From Cellulomonas wangleii (GTDB lineage: Bacteria; Actinomycetota; Actinomycetes; Actinomycetales; Cellulomonadaceae), in contig NZ_CP074405.1 in NCBI RefSeq assembly GCF_018388445.1, forward strand, positions 2,294,001-2,358,000: a stretch of DNA of 64,000 nucleotides. The letters are read 5' to 3'. The notes beneath the pieces were generated by a model. It searched no databases. It was given only the letters and a program-made list of their open reading frames with translations, and was not told where the DNA came from. This document shows positions 53,130 through 60,941 of the stretch, one piece after another; the stretch's first letter is position 1, and the number at the start of each line of letters is the position of its first letter. The position numbers and the translations under genes were made by a program.

Positions 53130-53285
53130 CGCGCCACCTCCTCCAGCCCTCGGCCGGTCCGCCGCGGCCGCCTGCCCCCCGCGGGTGCGGGTGGCTCCTC
53201 CCAGCGTGGACCGGACTGGCCGGGACCGCGCGGGACAGAGGTCCCCGTCACACCCCGGGTCAGCACCGTCGCACGCCCACCGGGC

Positions 53286-53291
53286 TAGTGT
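53286..53291 (+). promoter_or_regulatory. -10 box, leaderless type
   Basis: TAGTGT lies six bases before the lipA GTG. Confidence 0.55.
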
Positions 53292-53297
53292 GGCGGG

Positions 53298-54311
53298 GTG
53301 ACGATCGCACCCGAGGGACGCCGGATGCTCCGGGTGGAGGCACGCAACGCCGCCACCCCGATCGAGAAGAAGCCGGAGTGGATCCGCACCCGCGCGACGA
53401 CGGGCCCGGAGTACAGCGAGCTCAAGGGCCTCGTCCGACGCGAGGGGCTGCACACCGTCTGCGAGGAGGCGGGCTGCCCCAACATCTTCGAGTGCTGGGA
53501 GGACCGCGAGGCGACGTTCCTCATCGGCGGCGACCAGTGCACCCGGCGGTGCGACTTCTGCCAGATCGACACGGGCAAGCCCCCCGACCTCGACACCGAC
53601 GAGCCGCGCCGCGTCGCCGAGTCCGTGCAGGCCATGGGGCTGAAGTACTCGACGGTCACGGGCGTCGCGCGCGACGACCTGGCCGACGGCGGCGCGTGGC
53701 TGTACGCCGAGACCGTGCGCCAGATCCACGCGCTCAACCCCGGCACGGGCGTCGAGCTGCTGATCCCCGACTTCAACGCCACCCCCGAGCTCCTCGACGT
53801 CGTCAACGAGTCGCGCCCCGAGGTGCTGGCGCACAACCTCGAGACCGTGCCGCGGATCTTCAAGCAGATCCGCCCCGGGTTCCGCTACGAGCGGTCGCTG
53901 TCCGTGCTGACCCGCGCGCGGGAGGCCGGCCTGGTCACCAAGTCCAACCTCATCCTCGGCATGGGCGAGACGACCGAGGAGGTCGTCGACGCCCTGCAGG
54001 ACCTGCACGACGCGGGCTGCGACCTCATCACCATCACCCAGTACCTGCGACCCTCGGTGCGCCACCACCCTGTGGCCCGGTGGGTGCGGCCCGAGGAGTT
54101 CGTCGAGCTCTCGCAGCAGGCGGAGCGCATCGGGTTCCTCGGGGTGATGTCCGGGCCGCTGGTGCGCTCGTCGTACCGCGCGGGCCGGCTGTGGGGGCAG
54201 GCGATGCGCCGCCGCGGCCGCGAGATCCCGGCAGCGCTCGCGCACCTCGGTGAGGCCACGACCGCCCGCCAGGAGGCGTCCGCCCTGCTGGCACGCACAC
54301 CGCTCGTCTGA
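53298..54311 (+). CDS. lipA: Lipoyl synthase (radical SAM)
   Basis: The 337-residue radical SAM enzyme inserts two sulfurs into the octanoyl chain. The auxiliary cluster motif C-x4-C-x5-C ([12 protein letters not shown]) and the SAM cluster motif CTRRCDFC are intact, and the C-terminal RSSYRAG motif is present. It completes lipoate synthesis with LipB. Confidence 0.95.
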   Translation: MTIAPEGRRMLRVEARNAATPIEKKPEWIRTRATTGPEYSELKGLVRREGLHTVCEEAGCPNIFECWEDREATFLIGGDQCTRRCDFCQIDTGKPPDLDTDEPRRVAESVQAMGLKYSTVTGVARDDLADGGAWLYAETVRQIHALNPGTGVELLIPDFNATPELLDVVNESRPEVLAHNLETVPRIFKQIRPGFRYERSLSVLTRAREAGLVTKSNLILGMGETTEEVVDALQDLHDAGCDLITITQYLRPSVRHHPVARWVRPEEFVELSQQAERIGFLGVMSGPLVRSSYRAGRLWGQAMRRRGREIPAALAHLGEATTARQEASALLARTPLV

Positions 54312-54384
54312 GCAGCCCGCCGGATCCCTGATCAGCGCGGCCGGGCCGACCGGCGGACCGGACGTGCGCGCCCCGGCGCGCCGG

Positions 54385-54390
54385 TAGACT
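54385..54390 (+). promoter_or_regulatory. -10 box, leaderless type
   Basis: TAGACT lies eight bases before the ATG of the DUF4191 gene. Confidence 0.5.
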
Positions 54391-54398
54391 CCCGGGTC

Positions 54399-55139
54399 AT
54401 GGCACGCGAGCGCTCCAGGTCCCCGCAGAGCCCCCCCGAGAGCACGGCGAAGGGCAGCGGGAAGGTCAAGAAGACCCGCTGGTACCACCAGCTCTGGCAG
54501 GCGTACCAGATCACGCGCCAGACGGACCCTGCCGTGACGTGGATCATGCTCGGCGTCCTCGTCGGGATCATCGCCGTCGGCGTCCTGGTCGGCCAGCTCA
54601 TCGGCCAGCCGGTGTACGTGCTGGTCCTCAGCATCCCGTTCGCCGTCCTGGGCGCCATGTTCGTCCTCGCGCGGCGCGCCGAGACCGCCGCCTACAGCCG
54701 CATCGAGGGCCAGCCGGGGGCGTCGCTCGCCGCGCTGGGCACGCTGCGGCGCGGCTGGACCTTCACGCAGGAGCCCGTGGCGGCCGACCCCCGCACGCAG
54801 GACCTCGTGTTCCGCGGCGTCGGCAAGCCGGGCGTGGTGCTCGTCGGCGAGGGTCCCCCGCACCGCATCGGCAAGCTGCTCGAGGCGGAGCGCAAGCGCA
54901 CGGCGCGCGTCGTGTCGGGTGCCCCCATCCACCTCATCCAGGTGGGCGACGGCGACGGTCAGGTCCCGCTGCGCAAGCTGCCGCGCACCGTGACCAAGCT
55001 GAAGGGCCAGCTCACCAAGGACGAGGTGGCCGTCGTGCTGCGCCGCGTGACCTCGCTGGGCGGCGCGCGGCTGCCCGTCCCGAAGGGCATCGACCCGATG
55101 CGCGCACGTCCCGACCGCAAGGGCATGCGCGGGCGCTGA
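54399..55139 (+). CDS. DUF4191 membrane protein
   Basis: The 246-residue protein has a basic N-terminus (GKVKKTRWYHQLWQAYQITR), two membrane helices (about 46-66 and 72-92), and a hydrophilic C-terminal domain ending GMRGR. It matches the actinobacterial DUF4191 family (Rv2219) found after lipA. Function unknown. Confidence 0.88.
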   Translation: MARERSRSPQSPPESTAKGSGKVKKTRWYHQLWQAYQITRQTDPAVTWIMLGVLVGIIAVGVLVGQLIGQPVYVLVLSIPFAVLGAMFVLARRAETAAYSRIEGQPGASLAALGTLRRGWTFTQEPVAADPRTQDLVFRGVGKPGVVLVGEGPPHRIGKLLEAERKRTARVVSGAPIHLIQVGDGDGQVPLRKLPRTVTKLKGQLTKDEVAVVLRRVTSLGGARLPVPKGIDPMRARPDRKGMRGR

Positions 55140-55165
55140 CGCGCGGCGGACCGGCCGAGGTCGGC

Positions 55166-55669
55166 TCAGCGTCGGACGAGCACCGTGCCTGCGGCGCGGT
55201 CGTGCAGGCCACGGCCGTCGGCGTCCCAGACGACGGCGGGCAGCACCAGGCACAGCAGGAACGTGCGCAGGAGCGCGGCGACGGGTCCGGGCGCCCCGGG
55301 CGCCGGCACGGGCGGGCGCCCGACGGCCGGTCGGAGCAGACGCCGGACCTGGAGACCGGCCACGCGGTGACCGAGCGTGTGCCCGAGCGTCGCGACGAGC
55401 ACGAGGTTCTCGACCGCGAAGACGGCCAGGGTGCCCAACGAGTCGCCCCGCAGCAGGAACGCACCGTCGGAGCGCGCGGGCAGCAGCACGGCGGACACGG
55501 CCAGGCACGCGACCCAGTCGATCGCGAGGGCCACCAGCCGCCGCCCGAGCCGCGCCATCGACCCCGGGCCGGACGCCGGCAGACCGAGCGCGGCGCCTGC
55601 CGCACGGCCGTCGTCGTCGCCGCGGGGGCCGCCCTCGAGCCAGGAGCCGACCGAGTCACGCGTCACCAT
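55166..55669 (-). CDS. RDD-family membrane protein
   Basis: The 167-residue protein has the RDD family signature: LGRRLVALAIDWVACLAV in the first helix, GHTLGHRVAGLQV, and DGRGLHDRAAGTVLV at the end. The same gene lies between the lipA/DUF4191 pair and glnA1 in mycobacteria (Rv2219A). The ATG stands six bases after TACGCT. Confidence 0.87.
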   Translation of the reverse strand: MVTRDSVGSWLEGGPRGDDDGRAAGAALGLPASGPGSMARLGRRLVALAIDWVACLAVSAVLLPARSDGAFLLRGDSLGTLAVFAVENLVLVATLGHTLGHRVAGLQVRRLLRPAVGRPPVPAPGAPGPVAALLRTFLLCLVLPAVVWDADGRGLHDRAAGTVLVRR

Positions 55670-55675
55670 GCGTCC

Positions 55676-55681
55676 AGCGTA
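55676..55681 (-). promoter_or_regulatory. -10 box, leaderless type
   Basis: TACGCT on the minus strand, six bases before the RDD gene ATG. Confidence 0.55.
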
Positions 55682-55726
55682 CGTGCGCGGCCAGGACGTC
55701 CCGCGCACCCGTCGTGTCGTGCGATC

Positions 55727-55800
55727 GTTACCTGGCACAGACCCCCGTAACCTCCCGGAAACCACGGGGCCACGGCAGGGAAACTCCCCGCTCCTAGCCT
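55727..55800 (+). promoter_or_regulatory. glnA promoter with GlnR-like box
   Basis: GTAAC (55747-55751), six bases, GAAAC (55758-55762) matches the GlnR half-site layout of Actinobacteria (GTnAC-n6-GAAAC). A further GTTAC is at 55727-55731, at slightly shorter spacing than the ideal double site. TAGCCT (55795-55800) is a -10 candidate and leaves a leader of about 40 bases with GAGGAG before the ATG. Confidence 0.55.
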
Positions 55801-55846
55801 CGCTCGTGCCCGGGACGACCGGGCACCATCGACCGAGGAGCAGCGG

Positions 55847-57271
55847 ATGTTCACCAAGCCGGAGGAAGTCCTGGCGTTCATCAGGAGCGAGGACGTCAAG
55901 TTCGTCGACGTGCGGTTCTGCGACCTGCCGGGCGTGATGCAGCACTTCAACGTGCCCGCCGCCTCGCTCGACGCGGACTTCTTCACCGACGGCCAGATGT
56001 TCGACGGGTCCTCGATCCGCGGCTTCCAGGCGATCCACGAGTCGGACATGAAGCTGATCCCGGACCTGACGACGGCGTACGTCGACCCGTTCCGCACGGA
56101 GAAGACGCTCAACATCAACTTCCACATCGTCGACCCGTACACGGACGAGCCGTACAGCCGCGACCCCCGCCAGGTCGCCGCGAAGGCCGAGGCGTACCTG
56201 AAGTCGACCGGCATCGCGGACACCGCGTTCTTCGCGCCCGAGGCCGAGTTCTACATCTTCGACGACATCCGGTTCCAGACCCGCCAGGACGCGTCGTTCT
56301 ACTACATCGACTCCATCGAGGGCGCCTGGAACACGGGCCGCAAGGAGGAGGGTGGCAACCTCGGGCACAAGACGCCCTACAAGGGTGGCTACTTCCCCGT
56401 GCCGCCGGTCGACCACTTCGCCGACCTGCGCGACCAGATCTCGCTGCAGCTCGACGAGCTGGGCTTCCAGGTCGAGCGCGCCCACCACGAGGTCGGCACC
56501 GCCGGCCAGGCGGAGATCAACTACCGCTTCGACACGCTCGGCAAGTCGGCCGACAAGGTGCAGCTGTTCAAGTACGTCGTGAAGAACGTCGCGCACGAGA
56601 ACGGCCGCACGGCGACCTTCATGCCGAAGCCGCTGTTCGGTGACAACGGCTCGGGCATGCACGTGCACCAGTCGCTGTGGAAGGACGGCGAGCCGCTGTT
56701 CTTCGACGAGAAGGGCTACGGCGGCCTGTCCGACATGGCGCGCTGGTACATCGGCGGCCTGCTGAAGCACGCCCCGGCCCTGCTGGCGTTCACCAACCCG
56801 ACGGTGAACTCCTACCACCGCCTGGTGCCCGGCTTCGAGGCACCGGTCAACCTGGTCTACTCGGCCCGCAACCGCTCCGCGTGCATCCGCATCCCCGTGA
56901 CGGGCTCGAACCCCAAGGCCAAGCGCATCGAGTTCCGCGTGCCGGACCCGTCGTCGAACCCGTACCTGGCGTTCGCGGCCATGCTCATGGCCGGCCTCGA
57001 CGGCATCCAGAACCGCATCGAGCCGCCCGAGCCGGTCGACAAGGACCTGTACGAGCTGCCCCCCGAGGAGCACGCCCTCATCCAGCAGGTCCCGGGCTCG
57101 CTGTCCGAGGTGCTCGACAACCTCGAGGCCGACCACGACTGGCTGACCGCCGGCAACGTCTTCACGCCGGACCTCATCCAGACGTGGATCGACTACAAGC
57201 GCTCGGCAGAGGTCGACCCGATCCGGCTGCGTCCGCACCCGCACGAGTTCGAGCTCTACTACGACTGCTGA
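55847..57271 (+). CDS. glnA: Glutamine synthetase, type I-beta
   Basis: The 474-residue enzyme makes glutamine from glutamate, ammonia and ATP as a dodecamer. [10 protein letters not shown], the ATP site [23 protein letters not shown] and the adenylylation tyrosine Y402 in [10 protein letters not shown] are present. The adenylylation site agrees with the glnE gene about 3.7 kb downstream. A GlnR-like box lies upstream. Confidence 0.96.
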   Translation: MFTKPEEVLAFIRSEDVKFVDVRFCDLPGVMQHFNVPAASLDADFFTDGQMFDGSSIRGFQAIHESDMKLIPDLTTAYVDPFRTEKTLNINFHIVDPYTDEPYSRDPRQVAAKAEAYLKSTGIADTAFFAPEAEFYIFDDIRFQTRQDASFYYIDSIEGAWNTGRKEEGGNLGHKTPYKGGYFPVPPVDHFADLRDQISLQLDELGFQVERAHHEVGTAGQAEINYRFDTLGKSADKVQLFKYVVKNVAHENGRTATFMPKPLFGDNGSGMHVHQSLWKDGEPLFFDEKGYGGLSDMARWYIGGLLKHAPALLAFTNPTVNSYHRLVPGFEAPVNLVYSARNRSACIRIPVTGSNPKAKRIEFRVPDPSSNPYLAFAAMLMAGLDGIQNRIEPPEPVDKDLYELPPEEHALIQQVPGSLSEVLDNLEADHDWLTAGNVFTPDLIQTWIDYKRSAEVDPIRLRPHPHEFELYYDC

Positions 57272-57297
57272 TCGGCTGCTCCCGATCAGTACGGCAC

Positions 57298-57327
57298 CGA
57301 GGGGCGTCCCGTCAGGGGCGCCCCTCG
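57298..57327. terminator. Hairpin terminator after glnA
   Basis: A 13-bp stem with one G-T pair (57298-57310 with 57315-57327) and a GTCA loop lies 26 bases after the stop. The remaining 155 bases to the next gene show nothing clear. Confidence 0.65.
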
Positions 57328-57482
57328 TGGCGTGCCCGGCCGGCGGGTGCGGGGCCGTCGTCGGTGGCCGACTTGCCTGCTGACGCCATCCGAACGTGCC
57401 CCGTGCGTGCGGCGGCACGGCCGTAGATCGACGCCACGCAGAGGCCGACCGCTCGGGTTGGCACCGTCGCCGTCGCAGCGGC

Positions 57483-58469
57483 TCAGACCGGACTGTCGGG
57501 CCTCAGGAGCCAGCGGTCCACCGGGACCTCGATCATGACGCGCGGCCCGTCCTGACGCTCGTCGGCGGCGTCCCAGCCGTCGTACTTGGCGGCGAAGCGG
57601 GCCAGGAGCGAGGCGTGCGCGTGGATGTCGTGGTGCACGTGCGCACGGCCCTGCGCGACGGCCGGACGCGCCCCCGGGCCGTCGACGGCGATCGCCACGC
57701 GCGGGTCGCGCTGCAAGTTGGCGACCTTGACGTTCACGGTCGAGCTCGCGATCCAGAACGTGTCGTCGTCGAGGAGGAACCACACGGGCGTGACGTGGGG
57801 CGAGCCGTCCCGCCGCAGCGTCGTCAGCCACACGCAGGGTTGCTCGGCGAGCCCCGTGCCGGCACCACGGCGCCGGCCCTCCGGTCGATCCGCAGCGTCC
57901 GGTGCCACCTCGTCGCCGGGCCGCATCCCGGCGAGCACGATGTCGACCATCCGCGGCACGAGGTCGGGCACGTCGCGCGCGACCGGCTCGGGCAGCGGAC
58001 GGGTGATCAGCCCGATCCCGAGCACGAGGTCGAGCGGTGCCAGGTCGCCACGGACCAGACCGGCCGCCCCCGCGGCACCCAGCACGGCACCCACACCGGC
58101 GAGCGTCGCGGTCTGCGCGGCGCGCACACGCGCGGACATGTCGTCCGTGAGGTGCTCGGTCAGCGCGGCGGACAGCGCGCCCAGGTCGAGCTGGACGAGC
58201 CGGCGGACGTACGCGTGCCACGCGGCTCCTGGGTCGTCGGACATCCGATCCAGCGCCTCGTCGGCCGCCGTGTGCACGTCGTCCAGGATGGCGAGGGCCA
58301 CCTCCTCGGCGAGAGCGGCCCGCGAGGAGAAGTTGCGGTACAGCGTCGCGATGCCCACGTCGGCCGCCTCGGCGACGGCGTCGAGGGCGATGTCGCTGCC
58401 GTGCAGCGCGAACAGGTGCCGGGCCGCGCGGATGAGCGCGGCGCGACGACGCGCTGCGTCCGCGCGCAT
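57483..58469 (-). CDS. TetR regulator fused to PPOX/F420-type split-barrel domain
   Basis: The 328-residue protein is a TetR regulator (about 9-185, helix-turn-helix ALDAVAEAADVGIATLYRNF) joined by a polar linker (186-206) to an FMN/F420-binding split-barrel domain (207-323) of the PPOX class: WLTTLRRDGSPHVTPVWFLL, NVKVANLQRDPRVAIAV. There is no in-frame ATG or GTG at the junction, so the second domain is not separately translated. A regulator sensing a flavin, F420 or haem-like ligand is a possible reading. It is divergent from a membrane protein gene with an inverted repeat between. Confidence 0.82.
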   Translation of the reverse strand: MRADAARRRAALIRAARHLFALHGSDIALDAVAEAADVGIATLYRNFSSRAALAEEVALAILDDVHTAADEALDRMSDDPGAAWHAYVRRLVQLDLGALSAALTEHLTDDMSARVRAAQTATLAGVGAVLGAAGAAGLVRGDLAPLDLVLGIGLITRPLPEPVARDVPDLVPRMVDIVLAGMRPGDEVAPDAADRPEGRRRGAGTGLAEQPCVWLTTLRRDGSPHVTPVWFLLDDDTFWIASSTVNVKVANLQRDPRVAIAVDGPGARPAVAQGRAHVHHDIHAHASLLARFAAKYDGWDAADERQDGPRVMIEVPVDRWLLRPDSPV

Positions 58470-58536
58470 GGCCCCTCCTCGGTGTGACGGTGCCCACGTC
58501 CGGGCCTCTCGACACCCATCAGCCTAACCGGAGGTC

Positions 58537-58571
58537 TATCATCCACATAAGCGGACGGCGATCCTCCGCTT
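58537..58571. promoter_or_regulatory. TetR-type operator and -10 of divergent gene
   Basis: AAGCGGA (58549-58555) and TCCGCTT (58565-58571) form an inverted repeat with a nine-base spacer, just after the -10 candidate TATCAT (58537-58542). Binding there would cover the transcription start of the membrane protein gene. Confidence 0.55.
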
Positions 58572-58590
58572 GTCCCGGATGAAGGAACTC

Positions 58591-59643
58591 ATGACTGCGA
58601 CGACCGAGCTCGCCCCCGCCCCGCGCGACCCTGAGGGCGAGGTCGCTCCCCCGCGCAAGCGCAAGCAGCTGACCAAGCTGGTCGGCATGACCGTCGCCCT
58701 CGGCGCGGTCCTGGCCATCCTGCTGGCCATCTTCATCCTCCCGTCGCTCAAGAGCGGGCCGACCGACCTGCCGGTCGGGCTCGTCGGGTCGTCGCAGGAG
58801 GCCGACCGCTTCGAAGAGGCCCTGACGGCCTCCGCGCCCGGCGCCTACCACGTCCAGGAGTTCACCGACCAGGCGACGCTGGTCGAGGCGGTGCGCGGGC
58901 GCGAGGTCGTCGGCGGCTTCGTCGTCGGGCCCAACGGTGTCCACAGCGTCGTCGCGTCCGCCGGTGGCGGCGCCATCGCGCAGTCCGTCTCCGCCACCGC
59001 GCAGGCCATCGGCACCGCGATGGGCGTCCCCGTCACGACCGATGACGTCGTCGCACTGCCGACCACCGACCCGTCGGGCATCGGCATCGGCGGCCTGGCG
59101 TTCCCGCTCGTGTTCGGCGGCATCGTGCCCGTCGTCGCGTTCCGGACCGCCTTCGCGCGCAGCAACACCTGGAAGCTCGTGGGCCTGCTCACCTTCTCCG
59201 TGGTCGGTGGCCTCGTCGTCGCCACCGTGCTGCGGTTCCCCTTCGGCAGCATCGACTCCGCGTTCCTGCCGGTCGCCGGCGCCATGGCACTGGGCATCGC
59301 CGCCATGGCGTTCCCCCTCACCGGGCTCCAGGAGGCCTTCGGCGGCAAGGGGTTCACGATCGGCGCGATGTCGATGATGTTCCTCGGCAACCCGTTCGCG
59401 GGCATCGCCACCACCGCCGCGTGGCTGCCGACCGGGCTCGGGGCGTTCGGGCAGATCCTGCCGCCCGGGGCCACCGGCACCCTCGTCCGCTCGGTCGCGT
59501 ACTTCGGTGGCACGGGCGGCCTCACCGCCGGTCTCACGCTCGGTGCGTGGGTCGTCGTCGGGCTCGCGGTCCACGCGATCGGCACGCGTCGCACGCGGAA
59601 GGCCGCACGCGCCGTGGCAGCCGCCGAGGTGGCCGTGGCCTGA
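58591..59643 (+). CDS. YhgE/Pip-like ABC-2-type membrane protein
   Basis: The 350-residue protein has a first membrane helix (about 30-52), an outer domain (about 55-165, LPVGLVGSSQEADRFEEAL), and five further helices to the C-terminus. This is the layout of YhgE/Pip and ABC-2 permease-like proteins, often regulated by TetR neighbours and linked to export of toxic lipids or drugs. No ATPase gene is nearby. AAGGA precedes the ATG at 58591; TTG 58570 and ATG 58579 are possible but lie in the operator. Confidence 0.75.
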   Translation: MTATTELAPAPRDPEGEVAPPRKRKQLTKLVGMTVALGAVLAILLAIFILPSLKSGPTDLPVGLVGSSQEADRFEEALTASAPGAYHVQEFTDQATLVEAVRGREVVGGFVVGPNGVHSVVASAGGGAIAQSVSATAQAIGTAMGVPVTTDDVVALPTTDPSGIGIGGLAFPLVFGGIVPVVAFRTAFARSNTWKLVGLLTFSVVGGLVVATVLRFPFGSIDSAFLPVAGAMALGIAAMAFPLTGLQEAFGGKGFTIGAMSMMFLGNPFAGIATTAAWLPTGLGAFGQILPPGATGTLVRSVAYFGGTGGLTAGLTLGAWVVVGLAVHAIGTRRTRKAARAVAAAEVAVA

Positions 59644-59656
59644 CCCGGCCGCGGCG

Positions 59657-60895
59657 TCAGCCCGGCGAGCCGGCCGCGCCGACGCGCCGCACGCGCCACG
59701 CGGTCAGGTCGTAGCCCTGGCTGACGTCGTTCCACCGCACCCGCGGGGCCCCGGCCGTCGCCACGTCGTCGTGCAGCAGGAGCGCGGAGACGAAGATCTC
59801 CGCCTCCATCGACGCCAGCGGCGCGCCGGGGCACCGGTGGTGCCCGTCACCGAACGCGAGCACGACCGGGCCGACCGCGCGCGCCATCGGCCGTGCCGGG
59901 CACACCGCGAGCGGGTCGCCACCGACGACCCGCTCGTCGGCGTTCACGGCCCGCAGGTCGAGCTCGATCAACGTGCCGACCGGCACCTCGAGCGGCCCGT
60001 CGGGACCGTCGAGCGTGAGCGGAGCCGTCGTGCGCCGCAGCAGGTGCCCCACGACGGGCTCGACGCGCAGCACCTCCTCGATGATCGCGACGCGGCCGTC
60101 GCGGTCGGACGCGCGGTACCGGGCGAGCAGCGCGTCGTCGTCGAGCAGGTGCCACACGGCCGCCGTCATGAGCTCGCGCGTCGTCGCCATGCCGGCCGCG
60201 GCGTACGTGACGCACTCGGTGAGGATCTCCAGGTCGGTGTAGCCGGCGTCGAGCAGGCTGCTGATGAGGTCGTCGCCGCGCCGTCGGCGCCGCGCCCGGA
60301 TCGCGGGCCTCACGTCGAACACGTAGAACCGCAGGATCGCCGTGTTCCGCAGCGCCGCCCGCGCGCGCGTGAGCGGCGAGCCGCCCGGCGGCACGGGCTC
60401 GAAGAACTCCGCGAGCCGGCCCCGCATGCGCGCAGAGGCCCCGTGGTCGAGTCCGATGACGCGGGAGGTGACCTCGACCGCCATCTGCATCGTGATCGCC
60501 GTGAGGTCCGTCCAGCGGTCGGTGCGCACCTGCGTGACGAGCCGCTCGGCCGTCGCCGCCATCCAGTCCCGGTACCCGGCGACCACCCGCGGCGCGAGCA
60601 GGTGCGCCGCCGCGCGGCGCTGGGCGTGGTGCTGCTCCCCCTCCTGGTACAGGATCGGCGGCCGCATCCGGACGGGCCCCTGGTTGAGCGTGTCGGCGCC
60701 GAACCCCGCCTGGCGCGTGGTCTCGGGCTGACGCAGGACGGCGCGGGCGAGGGCGTGGGAGCGGACGCGCCAGCGCTCGCGTGGCCCCGGCACGTGCTCG
60801 AGGTCCGGACCGGGCCCGTCGTCGGGCTGCGCGAGCTTGCGCACGGGGCAGCCGGCCGCCGTGCCCTGCGTCTGCCCGTCCGCCGTGGCCGTCAC
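59657..60895 (-). CDS. Cytochrome P450
   Basis: The 412-residue P450 has the haem loop FGDGHHRCPG with C355, the E-x-x-R pair E274/R277, and an I-helix AGMATT (234-239) where the usual acid is Ala237. The acid-alcohol pair for oxygen activation is therefore incomplete, which is seen in P450s with atypical chemistry. Substrate unknown; no ferredoxin gene is adjacent. The GTG start is seven bases after TACAGT. It lies directly after glnE on the same strand. Confidence 0.85.
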   Translation of the reverse strand: MTATADGQTQGTAAGCPVRKLAQPDDGPGPDLEHVPGPRERWRVRSHALARAVLRQPETTRQAGFGADTLNQGPVRMRPPILYQEGEQHHAQRRAAAHLLAPRVVAGYRDWMAATAERLVTQVRTDRWTDLTAITMQMAVEVTSRVIGLDHGASARMRGRLAEFFEPVPPGGSPLTRARAALRNTAILRFYVFDVRPAIRARRRRRGDDLISSLLDAGYTDLEILTECVTYAAAGMATTRELMTAAVWHLLDDDALLARYRASDRDGRVAIIEEVLRVEPVVGHLLRRTTAPLTLDGPDGPLEVPVGTLIELDLRAVNADERVVGGDPLAVCPARPMARAVGPVVLAFGDGHHRCPGAPLASMEAEIFVSALLLHDDVATAGAPRVRWNDVSQGYDLTAWRVRRVGAAGSPG

Positions 60896-60902
60896 CCGAT
60901 CG

Positions 60903-60908
60903 ACTGTA
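60903..60908 (-). promoter_or_regulatory. -10 box, leaderless type
   Basis: TACAGT on the minus strand, seven bases before the P450 GTG, so the gene need not depend on glnE readthrough. Confidence 0.55.
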
Positions 60909-60941
60909 GAGGCCACCCGTTCAGGCGACCACACGGGCGGT

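Noticed and set aside
57483..58469. Frameshift or two separate genes for the TetR and PPOX parts
   Set aside because: The frame is continuous, the linker is polar and ordinary, and no ATG or GTG lies in frame at the junction.
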